This document shows, in pieces, positions 28,739 through 36,173 of a stretch of 64,000 nt of DNA (within the stretch, counting starts at the first letter, position 1; each line of letters begins with the position of its first letter). The notes beneath the pieces were generated by a model that was not told the DNA's origin, searched no databases, and saw only the letters and a program-made list of their open reading frames with translations. Both the position numbers and the translations under genes were made by a program. The DNA is from Eubacteriales bacterium (lineage in GTDB: Bacteria; Bacillota; Clostridia; Lachnospirales; Lachnospiraceae): the NCBI GenBank assembly GCA_030536855.1, contig JAUNPK010000005.1, positions 32,111-96,110 on the forward strand, in the 5' to 3' direction.

Positions 28739-30133
28739 ATGAAATGTTTTAAATGTGGCAGTATGCTGTCAGAAAACAATATATGCGCTAAATGCGGCAC
28801 GGATGTTTCTATATACAAAAAAACAGCAAAGGCATCGGATGCCTATTATAACAGGGGGCTGGAAAAGGCAAGAGTAAGGGATCTCTCCGGTGCTGCTGAC
28901 AGTTTAAAAATCAGCCTTATGATTAATAAATATAATATCAATGCAAGAAATCTTCTTGGCCTTATATACTGTGAGATGGGGGACGTGGTTGAAGCTCTGA
29001 GCCAATGGGTGATGAGCAAGAATCTTGCGCCGGATGATAACGTGGCAGGTTCCTATATTAAGAAGATACAGTCTAACCAGACTAAGTTTGAGGCGGTTAC
29101 AGGTGCTATTAAGAAGTACAATATTTCTCTTAAATATGCAAAAGAGGGCAACATTGACATGGCTGTTATTCAGCTTAAGAAAATTGTTGCATCCAATCCG
29201 CACCTTGTTAAAGCTCATTTGCTTCTTGCGCTTTTGTATATCAGGAATAAGGAATATAACCGTGCCAGAAAGCTTCTCAACGCAGTCCTAAGGATTGACA
29301 GAAACAACACTGTTGCCCAGAAGTACATGGCAGAGATTAATGACAGTCTTTCTATTAGTGATAAGGATGTTTCGGGTTCATTTCTTCCTAAAAGAAAAAT
29401 AAAAGAAGTTGAGAAAAAGCCTCTTAGCGGAAATGATGTAATACTTCCAAGATCCTCATATAAAGAACCGGACAATGGTGTTATTACAATTGTAAATGTT
29501 CTTGTGGGTGTTGTTATTGGAGCAGCTCTGATATGGTTCCTTATTACCCCTTCCAGATATAAAGGTCTTACAGAGGATTACAACAGAACTATTGCAGAGT
29601 ATAGCGAGCAGCTTTCATCCGGAAATGTGGAACTTAATTCATTAAGCAATGAGTTAAATGAGGTAAAAGCTGCAAAAGAATCTCTTGAGACCCAGCTGAA
29701 GCAGGTTAACGGAACTGAGGGAAGTAATAAATATCTCATAAGTGTTATTGAAGCTGCTAACAATTATATTGCAGCTAAGCCTGTGGAGGCAGCACAAAGT
29801 CTTCTTGATGTAGATGTCAGTGCGTTGCCTTCAGACGGTGCCAAGGCACTTTATAATACAATTGCAACAGCTACAATGACTACGGCAGCTGCAGATTTTT
29901 ACAACAAGGGTTATACGGAATATCAGCGTTTAAGTTATGATACTGCGGCGGATTATTTCGTTAAGTCCTTTAAGTGCGACAGCACCAATGTTAATGCAGC
30001 ATATTATGCCGCTAAGTGCTATGTTGCTCTTGCGCAGACTGAAAATGCAAAAAAATACTATAATTACATCGTGACAGACTTTAAGACAAGCGGTTATTAC
30101 AGAGAAGCTAATGAGTATGTGAGTTCACATTAA
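28739..30133 (+). CDS. Zinc-ribbon TPR membrane protein
   Basis: 464 residues. An N-terminal zinc ribbon (CFKCG at 3-7, CAKCG about 12 residues on) leads into TPR helices over about 30-210. One membrane helix (about 247-270) is followed by a coiled coil and a second TPR-like helical region to the end. It probably scaffolds a complex on both sides of the membrane. ATG at 28739 follows GGAGG. Function not known. A terminator at 30150 ends the unit. Confidence 0.75.
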   Translation: MKCFKCGSMLSENNICAKCGTDVSIYKKTAKASDAYYNRGLEKARVRDLSGAADSLKISLMINKYNINARNLLGLIYCEMGDVVEALSQWVMSKNLAPDDNVAGSYIKKIQSNQTKFEAVTGAIKKYNISLKYAKEGNIDMAVIQLKKIVASNPHLVKAHLLLALLYIRNKEYNRARKLLNAVLRIDRNNTVAQKYMAEINDSLSISDKDVSGSFLPKRKIKEVEKKPLSGNDVILPRSSYKEPDNGVITIVNVLVGVVIGAALIWFLITPSRYKGLTEDYNRTIAEYSEQLSSGNVELNSLSNELNEVKAAKESLETQLKQVNGTEGSNKYLISVIEAANNYIAAKPVEAAQSLLDVDVSALPSDGAKALYNTIATATMTTAAADFYNKGYTEYQRLSYDTAADYFVKSFKCDSTNVNAAYYAAKCYVALAQTENAKKYYNYIVTDFKTSGYYREANEYVSSH

Positions 30134-30149
30134 TTGATGTACTTTAGAT

Positions 30150-30184
30150 GAGCCTGGTGGAGAATATCCACCGGGCTCTTTTTG
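30150..30184 (+). terminator. Terminator between the TPR gene and spoIIAA
   Basis: GAGCCTGGTGGA pairs with TCCACCGGGCTC around a five-base loop (one mismatch), followed by six T. Confidence 0.85.
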
Positions 30185-30264
30185 TTGGGGCAAGGCCCCG
30201 TTTGCAGATGAATAATATAATTAAGCCCGTAACATTTGAGGGAATTGAGAAAATGGAGGTTAAT

Positions 30265-30663
30265 ATGGATAGTGCTGTGATTATGTCAGATACAGACAAA
30301 GAAGAGAAAATTCATACTGATTACATATATATGGTGAGTAACAACGTGTTGGTTATCAGCATGAATGCAGAGCTTGATCATCACCTTGCTGATGAAATGA
30401 GAGATGTTATTGATGAGATTATAAATAAAAGAGGAGTTACAAGAATAGTTATTGATTTTTCAAAAGTAGATTTTATGGACAGTGCAGGAATTGGTCTTAT
30501 TATGGGCAGATATAAGAAAATAAGGGATATAGGAGATATTTCCGTTGTAGGGGTAAATGAAAGCATAAAAAGAATTCTCCTGATATCGGGGCTACATAAG
30601 ATTGTGGCTATGTATGATAATGTTATGGATGCATTAAAATATTGCAATAGGAGGGAGATATAA
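30265..30663 (+). CDS. spoIIAA: Anti-sigma-F factor antagonist SpoIIAA
   Basis: 132-residue STAS-domain protein with the phosphorylated Ser at residue 73 (DFMDSAGIG). Unphosphorylated, it releases sigma-F from SpoIIAB in the forespore. ATG at 30265 is five bases after GGAGG; the frame continues upstream to the terminator but without a site. An extra N-terminal 18 residues precede the STAS fold compared with the usual start. spoIIAB starts two bases after the stop. Confidence 0.9.
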   Translation: MDSAVIMSDTDKEEKIHTDYIYMVSNNVLVISMNAELDHHLADEMRDVIDEIINKRGVTRIVIDFSKVDFMDSAGIGLIMGRYKKIRDIGDISVVGVNESIKRILLISGLHKIVAMYDNVMDALKYCNRREI

Positions 30664-30664
30664 G

Positions 30665-31096
30665 ATGCCGGAGAATAATGTTGAATTGATATTTGATGCT
30701 ATATCAGAGAATGAAAGTTTTGCCAGAATGGCAGCATCAGCATTTATAACCAGACTGGACCCAACTCTGGAGGAAATGTCAGATGTTAAGACAGCGGTGT
30801 CAGAAGCGGTTACAAACTGTATTGTTCATGGATATGAGGGGAAAGAGGGAAAGATTAACATGAAGCTGTCCCTGAAAGATAATGAAGTTACAATTGTTAT
30901 ACACGATGACGGAGTTGGAATAGAAAATATAAGAAAAGCAATGGAACCTTTATACACAACAAAACCTGAAATGGAGAGGTCCGGAATGGGATTTTCTTTT
31001 ATGGAGGCTTTTATGGATGACCTTTTGGTCAAATCAGACAGAAATAAAGGTACTACCGTAATAATGAAAAAAGTGATAGGAGCGGAAAATATATAA
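30665..31096 (+). CDS. spoIIAB: Anti-sigma-F factor / kinase SpoIIAB
   Basis: 143 residues, GHKL-type ATPase: N-box with Glu47 and Asn51 (EAVTNCIVHGY), DDGVGI, and a G-box near GMGFSFM. It binds sigma-F and phosphorylates SpoIIAA on serine. GGAGG in the end of spoIIAA serves it. sigF starts one base after its stop. Confidence 0.93.
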   Translation: MPENNVELIFDAISENESFARMAASAFITRLDPTLEEMSDVKTAVSEAVTNCIVHGYEGKEGKINMKLSLKDNEVTIVIHDDGVGIENIRKAMEPLYTTKPEMERSGMGFSFMEAFMDDLLVKSDRNKGTTVIMKKVIGAENI

Positions 31097-31097
31097 A

Positions 31098-31832
31098 ATG
31101 AGTGATGTTTCTTTCGATACTACGAAAGAATTAATCATCAGAGCACATGAAGGAGATAAGCAGTCAAAGGAAAAACTGGTATTAGACAACAGTGGACTTG
31201 TCTGGAGTATTGCTAATAGATTTTTGGGAAGAGGAGCGGAACAGGAAGATTTATTTCAGATAGGCTGTATAGGATTGATTAAAGCTATCGATAATTTTGA
31301 CTTGGAATATGATGTAAAATTTTCAACTTATGCGGTTCCAATGATAACAGGGGAAATAAAAAGATTTCTCAGAGACGACGGAATAATCAAGGTGAGTCGT
31401 ACTATTAAAGAAAATGCCTATAAATGTGTGAAAGCACAGGAGAGTCTCAAGTTAAAACTTAACAGAGAGCCTACCATTGAAGAAATTTCCGAAGAAACAG
31501 GATTGGATGTATGTGACATTGCCATGACCATAGGGGCAAGTGAACATGTTGAATCAATATATAAAACCGTATATGTAAATGATGAAAGTGAGGTCTGCCT
31601 CATAGACCGGATTGAGGATAAAGTGGATCATCACGAAAAAGCGGTTGATAATATGGTAGTTAACGAATTAATGGAGGAGTTAACAGACAGAGAAAAGAAA
31701 CTAATAAAAATGAGATATTTTGATGAATGTACCCAATCCCAGGTAGCTGAGATTTTAGGTATTTCTCAGGTTCAGGTATCAAGACTTGAAAAGAAAATTT
31801 TAAAAAATATGAGAGAACATCTTGCGGAATAA
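31098..31832 (+). CDS. sigF: RNA polymerase sigma-F factor
   Basis: 244 residues with regions 2, 3 and 4: FLGRGAEQEDLFQIGCIGLIKAIDNFD for region 2, KVSRTIKENAY for region 3, and SQVAEILGISQVQVSRLEKKIL for region 4. Third gene of the spoIIA operon; it directs early forespore transcription. A spoVA operon follows after 84 bases, an arrangement also seen in other clostridia. Confidence 0.93.
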   Translation: MSDVSFDTTKELIIRAHEGDKQSKEKLVLDNSGLVWSIANRFLGRGAEQEDLFQIGCIGLIKAIDNFDLEYDVKFSTYAVPMITGEIKRFLRDDGIIKVSRTIKENAYKCVKAQESLKLKLNREPTIEEISEETGLDVCDIAMTIGASEHVESIYKTVYVNDESEVCLIDRIEDKVDHHEKAVDNMVVNELMEELTDREKKLIKMRYFDECTQSQVAEILGISQVQVSRLEKKILKNMREHLAE

Positions 31833-31916
31833 TTAAACTGAATAATTAATCTGCTATAGGAAATACTTAGAATGTAAGGAGTGTTCCTGAACAGAGTTTA
31901 GTATGGGAGAAAAACT

Positions 31917-32528
31917 ATGGCAGAGATAATATATCTAAAAATGGATAAACTGGTAAGAACAAGTAAGAAAGATGTGTACCTAAAGGATATCTCACAGATA
32001 GCCTGCAACAAAGACTTTATAGGTAAGATACGTGCCATAAAGGTAGCATCATTTAATAATGACGAAAAGAGAGGACGTCTGGTATTTGACATTATGGATG
32101 CATATAATTCCATTAATGAAATTGTTCCAAATGCACAGATAGAAAGTATAGGGGAGAGTGACTGCGTTATAGAGTACAAAAAAGAGGGCAGACCTCATCC
32201 GGTGCTTAATGTAATACTCATTGCAGTTGTGTGTATAATAACATTTCTTGGAAGCGCCTATGGAATAATGGCTTATAACAATGACGTGGGAACACCGGAG
32301 ATATTCAGTCAGGCATATCAGTTATTTGGAGAAGATAATATGGAAAAATATAAGGTGTTGGAAATATCCTACAGCATTGGTCTGTTGGCAGGTATTGTAG
32401 TGTTCTATGATCATTTTATGGGAAAGAGAATAACAAAGGCGCCTACTCCTCTTGAGGTGGCAATGAATCTCTACGAAAATGATGAGTGTGATGCTCTTAT
32501 AGATTCGTCGGGGTGTGAGAAAAAATGA
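31917..32528 (+). CDS. spoVAA: Stage V sporulation protein AA
   Basis: 203 residues. A cytoplasmic N-terminal domain of about 95 residues (MAEIIYLKMDKLV..., VYLKDISQI) is followed by two membrane helices (about 103-120 and 150-168). It belongs to the SpoVA set that moves Ca-dipicolinate through the inner spore membrane. Its end overlaps spoVAB by four bases. It starts the operon; I could not define a forespore promoter with confidence. Confidence 0.85.
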   Translation: MAEIIYLKMDKLVRTSKKDVYLKDISQIACNKDFIGKIRAIKVASFNNDEKRGRLVFDIMDAYNSINEIVPNAQIESIGESDCVIEYKKEGRPHPVLNVILIAVVCIITFLGSAYGIMAYNNDVGTPEIFSQAYQLFGEDNMEKYKVLEISYSIGLLAGIVVFYDHFMGKRITKAPTPLEVAMNLYENDECDALIDSSGCEKK

Positions 32529-32938
32529 TAATGATATTATTTATTCTTGCAGGCTTAAGCGCCGGAGCAATAACTTCTACCGGACTTTTTGCACTTATAT
32601 CGTCAATTAAACTAATAAACAGATATGCTGATGTTACAGGAACCAATAATTATGTGTTTCTTTATGAAGAAATGATAATAGCAGGTGCAACCATAGGAAA
32701 TATTGTATCGATATTTCAACTTCCTGTACACGGAGGGTTGCCTTTGATAATAATTTTTGGGCTTGTTTCAGGAATATTTATAGGTACATTTTTTGTATGC
32801 CTTGCTGAGATGGTTAAGGCATTGCCGGTATTTATGCATCGGACGGGTATCAAGAACTGTATCGGATTTATAGTGCTGTCTATAGCTCTTGGAAAATGTA
32901 TTGGACAGTTATTTTATTATCTGAAGCTTTATGCATAA
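32525..32938 (+). CDS. spoVAB: Stage V sporulation protein AB
   Basis: 137 residues, four membrane helices, with GLSAGAITSTGLFALI at the start and the family's glycine-rich helices. Overlaps the end of spoVAA (ATGA junction). Confidence 0.85.
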   Translation: MIMILFILAGLSAGAITSTGLFALISSIKLINRYADVTGTNNYVFLYEEMIIAGATIGNIVSIFQLPVHGGLPLIIIFGLVSGIFIGTFFVCLAEMVKALPVFMHRTGIKNCIGFIVLSIALGKCIGQLFYYLKLYA

Positions 32939-32961
32939 AATTTAAGGAATGGAGGGCATAT

Positions 32962-33420
32962 ATGGTTAATGATGTAGAAAAGAGAAATGACAGTTACAAC
33001 AGGTATGTTAAACAGGTAACTCCCAAGGCGAGCTGTGTGTATAATTGTTTTAAGGCATTTATTGTAGGAGGAGCAATATGTGTATTGGGACAGATTATAA
33101 CCAATGTATTGAAAGCTAATGGGCTGGGAACAGAAGAGGCAGGGAATTATACAACTATAATTTTGGTATTTCTGTCAGCCTTATTAACAGGTCTTAATAT
33201 ATATCAGCGGATTACAGCCTGGGGAGGAGCAGGGGGACTTGTTCCTATAACAGGCTTTGCCAACAGTGTTGCTGCACCTGCGATCGAATTTGAAAAGGAA
33301 GGAAAAGTATTTGGAGTAGGATGTCGGATTTTTTCAATTGCGGGACCGGTTATTCTCTATGGAATATTTTTCAGTTTTATTGCAGGATTTCTGTATTGGT
33401 TTACTTCCGTTGCCTGGTAA
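32962..33420 (+). CDS. spoVAC: Stage V sporulation protein AC
   Basis: 152 residues with four helices. The family's NRYVKQVTPK start and GAGGLVPITGFANSV loop are clear. It is a mechanosensitive-type channel component for dipicolinate release. ATG at 32962 follows GGAGGG. The next gene is not spoVAD but a methyltransferase. Confidence 0.93.
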   Translation: MVNDVEKRNDSYNRYVKQVTPKASCVYNCFKAFIVGGAICVLGQIITNVLKANGLGTEEAGNYTTIILVFLSALLTGLNIYQRITAWGGAGGLVPITGFANSVAAPAIEFEKEGKVFGVGCRIFSIAGPVILYGIFFSFIAGFLYWFTSVAW

Positions 33421-33475
33421 TGGAATTTATGCTAGAATTTCAACATATTTTGTAAGATTATGAGGTGTGTTGGCT

Positions 33476-34291
33476 ATGGCAATGACAGAGTTGGAACAGC
33501 ATTATAATAAGTTTAATGAAGAAAAAAGACTGGATTCAAGACATGGAAGGGTGGAATATATCACTTCCATGCACTACATACACAATTGTATTGATGAATT
33601 GCTTGAAAGAGGGATGGATAAGAATGATATAAGCATTATAGATATAGGGGCAGGAACAGGAAAGTACAGCGTTGCTTTGGCAAATGAGGGCTTTGATGTT
33701 ACTGCGGTTGAATTGGTGAAACATAATCTGGGGCTTTTGAAAGCTAAGAATTCTACAGTGAAAGCGTATCAGGGAAATGCTCTTAAATTGAAAAGATTTC
33801 AGGATAATTACTTTGATATTGCATTGCTGTTCGGGCCTATGTATCATCTTTTTTGTTTTGAAGATAAGGTAAAGGCTTTGAATGAAGCTAAAAGGATAGT
33901 AAAACCGGGAGGAAAAATACTGGTTGCATATCTTATGAATGAGTACAGTGTTATCACCTATGGGTTTAAGGAAAAACATATTGAGGAATGTCTGCGGGAT
34001 GGAAGATTAACCGGGGATTTTCATACGGTTTCTTCAGAGAAAGATCTTTATGATTATATGAGAATTGAGGATATTGACAGAGTTAATGAGGCAGCAGGAC
34101 TTAAGAGAATCAAGATTATTTCTCCCGACGGACCGTCAAATTATATGAGACCTTACTTAAATCAGTTAAGTGAGGAAGAATTCGGACATTTTATTGATTT
34201 TCATTTATCTACATGTGAACGTCAGGATTTAATAGGAGCAGGAGCACATACTTTGGATATTTTGGAAAAATGTGAACATACTAATTTCTAG
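33476..34291 (+). CDS. SAM-dependent methyltransferase inside the spoVA operon
   Basis: 271 residues, class I Rossmann methyltransferase: motif I IDIGAGTGK at 55-63, acidic Glu79 at the end of strand 2, then FGPMYHLF at 119-126 and KPGGKILVAYL. Substrate unknown; small-molecule targets are common for this subfamily. ATG at 33476 is eight bases after GAGGTG. It splits spoVAC from spoVAD and is followed by the structured repeat, so the unit may have been inserted. Confidence 0.85.
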   Translation: MAMTELEQHYNKFNEEKRLDSRHGRVEYITSMHYIHNCIDELLERGMDKNDISIIDIGAGTGKYSVALANEGFDVTAVELVKHNLGLLKAKNSTVKAYQGNALKLKRFQDNYFDIALLFGPMYHLFCFEDKVKALNEAKRIVKPGGKILVAYLMNEYSVITYGFKEKHIEECLRDGRLTGDFHTVSSEKDLYDYMRIEDIDRVNEAAGLKRIKIISPDGPSNYMRPYLNQLSEEEFGHFIDFHLSTCERQDLIGAGAHTLDILEKCEHTNF

Positions 34292-34298
34292 AAGTACA

Positions 34299-34404
34299 GC
34301 TATTTGTGCCGCAGGCACCACAAATAGCTTTTACCGCAGAGCCAAATCTGACATTTGGCTCGCGATTCCTTCGGCACTAAAGTGCCTGCGGAATGGAGAT
34401 TAGT
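34299..34404 (+). repeat. Structured leader repeat, copy 2 (before spoVAD)
   Basis: 94% identical to 15579-15684. Hairpin B is GAGCCAAAT / ATTTGGCTC here: the C34342-G34358 pair replaces T-A of copy 1, a compensatory double change. Loop 34309-34318 is again complementary to 34382-34391, next to the GGAG of spoVAD. Confidence 0.8.
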
Positions 34405-35457
34405 ATGATTGCCGGAAAACAAAGCATACGATTCGATAAAAAGGTATATATATCCTGCGGTGCCACAGTGGTTGGAAACAAGGAATATGCGGGACCTCTG
34501 GGCGGTGAATTCGACATTGTGGTTGAAGACGAAATGTTTGGCAAGAATTCATGGGAAGAAGCTGAGAGCAGGATGCAACATATGGCAGTGGACAAGCTGT
34601 TTATTAAATCCGGACTGAAAAAAAGTGATGTAAGATACGTTTTTGCCGGAGATTTGCTGGGACAGCTTATTGCCACAACATTTGGTTTAAAAGGTATTGA
34701 TATTCCTGTTCTTGGAGTATATGGTGCCTGTTCTACAATGGGAGAAACCATAGCCTTGTCATCAATTATGGTAGATGGAGGCTATGCGGATAACGTTATA
34801 GCGTTGGCGTCAAGCCATTTTGCCAGTGCAGAAAAGCAGTTCAGATTTCCTCTGGCCTATGGAAATCAGAGACCTGAAAGTGCCACATGGACGGTCACCG
34901 GAGCAGGGGCATATATGATAAGCGGACAATGCAATAATACCGGGGATGTGTCTGGAAATAATTTTATGAATGAAACCGTGGGAAAAGCTGTAGTAACAGG
35001 TGTAACTGTGGGAAAAATTGTGGACTATGGAGTGAAAGATTCCATGAATATGGGAGCTTGCATGGCGCCGGCAGCAGCTTCGCTTATAGAGGCTAATTTT
35101 AATGATTTTGGAATTGATGAAAATTATTACGATTTGATAATTACGGGAGACCTTGGATATACGGGTAGAATAATTCTCCTTGATTTGCTTAAAGAGAAAG
35201 GGATAAACATAGAGTCAAGATATAATGACTGTGGACTGCTTATATATGATTCGGAAGCTCAGAATACCCAATCCGGTGGTAGCGGATGCGGATGTAGTGG
35301 GGTGGTTTTGAATGCATATATACTCAACAGAATTAGAAGTAAGACATTAAGCAGAGTATTATTTGTCCCTACGGGAGCAATGCTCTCACCGGTAAGCTTT
35401 AACGAAGGACACAGTGTTCCTTCAGTTGCACATGGAATTATGATTGAAAGCGAATAG
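34405..35457 (+). CDS. spoVAD: Stage V sporulation protein AD
   Basis: 350 residues with a thiolase-like fold (GVYGACSTMGETIALSS; SGGSGCGCSGVVLNAYIL). SpoVAD binds dipicolinic acid during its uptake into the forespore. ATG at 34405 is six bases after the GGAG supplied by the leader repeat. spoVAE begins 11 bases after its stop. Confidence 0.93.
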   Translation: MIAGKQSIRFDKKVYISCGATVVGNKEYAGPLGGEFDIVVEDEMFGKNSWEEAESRMQHMAVDKLFIKSGLKKSDVRYVFAGDLLGQLIATTFGLKGIDIPVLGVYGACSTMGETIALSSIMVDGGYADNVIALASSHFASAEKQFRFPLAYGNQRPESATWTVTGAGAYMISGQCNNTGDVSGNNFMNETVGKAVVTGVTVGKIVDYGVKDSMNMGACMAPAAASLIEANFNDFGIDENYYDLIITGDLGYTGRIILLDLLKEKGINIESRYNDCGLLIYDSEAQNTQSGGSGCGCSGVVLNAYILNRIRSKTLSRVLFVPTGAMLSPVSFNEGHSVPSVAHGIMIESE

Positions 35458-35468
35458 AGGTGACAAAT

Positions 35469-35825
35469 ATGGATTATGTTAGGGCATTTATTGTAGGCGG
35501 AATAATATGTATTATCGTTCAGATATTGATGGAGAAGACAAAGCTTATGCCGGGAAGAATTATGGTAATTCTTGTTACAACAGGAATTATATTGGGAGCC
35601 TTTGGCATATATGAGCCCCTTGTGAAGTTTGCGGGAGCAGGTGCTACAGTTCCTCTTACAGGATTTGGGAATGTGCTGTGGAAAGGAATGAAAACAGCCA
35701 TAGATAATGAAGGCTTCATGGGATTGTTCAAAGGAGGATTTACTTCCTGCGCAGTAGGGGTATCCTCCGCGTTGGTATTCGGGTATATTGCATCTTTAGT
35801 ATTCCAGCCTAAAATGAAAGGATAA
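35469..35825 (+). CDS. spoVAE: Stage V sporulation protein AE
   Basis: 118 residues with four helices and the GAGATVPLTGFGN loop similar to that of SpoVAC. ATG at 35469 follows GAGGTG, which overlaps the spoVAD stop. It is the last gene of the operon; no spoVAF or ger genes follow. Confidence 0.92.
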   Translation: MDYVRAFIVGGIICIIVQILMEKTKLMPGRIMVILVTTGIILGAFGIYEPLVKFAGAGATVPLTGFGNVLWKGMKTAIDNEGFMGLFKGGFTSCAVGVSSALVFGYIASLVFQPKMKG

Positions 35826-35859
35826 TTGATTTCCTGGTCAAAAATGAAATAATAATGTG

Positions 35860-36065
35860 TAGGCGTTTGCGAAACTCTTTTTTGTTATTGAACAGTTGTG
35901 CATTTATACTATATTACCGCTAGGCACGCTCTCGCTGCTTGCTGCTCACAGCGGTGCATAAACGGCTAAAATACAGCCGCTAAGCACCGGTGGCAGCAAA
36001 GCACCTGGCTTGTAATATAGTATAAATGCATAACTGCTAAGTGAAAAAAGAGTTTCGCAAATGCT
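35860..36065. mobile_element. MITE-like inverted-repeat element with flanking direct repeats
   Basis: Terminal arms AG..TTTGCGAAACTCTTTTTT (35861-35883) and its complement (36044-36065) match at 19 of 22. Inner arms GCATTTATACTATATTA (35900-35916) and 36013-36029 match perfectly, and the centre is an imperfect GC-richer palindrome. AAATAATAATGTG occurs directly on both sides (35847-35859, 36066-36078), as expected for a target duplication. No coding capacity. Confidence 0.7.
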
Positions 36066-36080
36066 AAATAATAATGTGAA

Positions 36081-36111
36081 GAAGGAGGGAATCAAATCCC
36101 TCCTTCTTTGT
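36081..36111 (+). terminator. Terminator of the spoVA operon
   Basis: GAAGGAGGGA pairs perfectly with TCCCTCCTTC around six bases, followed by TTTGTT. Confidence 0.8.
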
Positions 36112-36173
36112 TGAGCTTGCACGCTATAAGGATGCAAACGTTTATCTTATATGGTTTTTGATTTGCAACAATC

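Larger units (their letters stand above)
35826..36173. other. Convergent intergenic region holding a MITE-like element
   Basis: 348 bases: an inverted-repeat element (35860-36065), its flanking 13-bp repeats and a terminator (36081-36109). No gene. Confidence 0.7.

Noticed and set aside
31833-31916. Sigma-G promoter for spoVA
   Set aside because: GAATA and AATACTTA give only a weak match with uncertain spacing.
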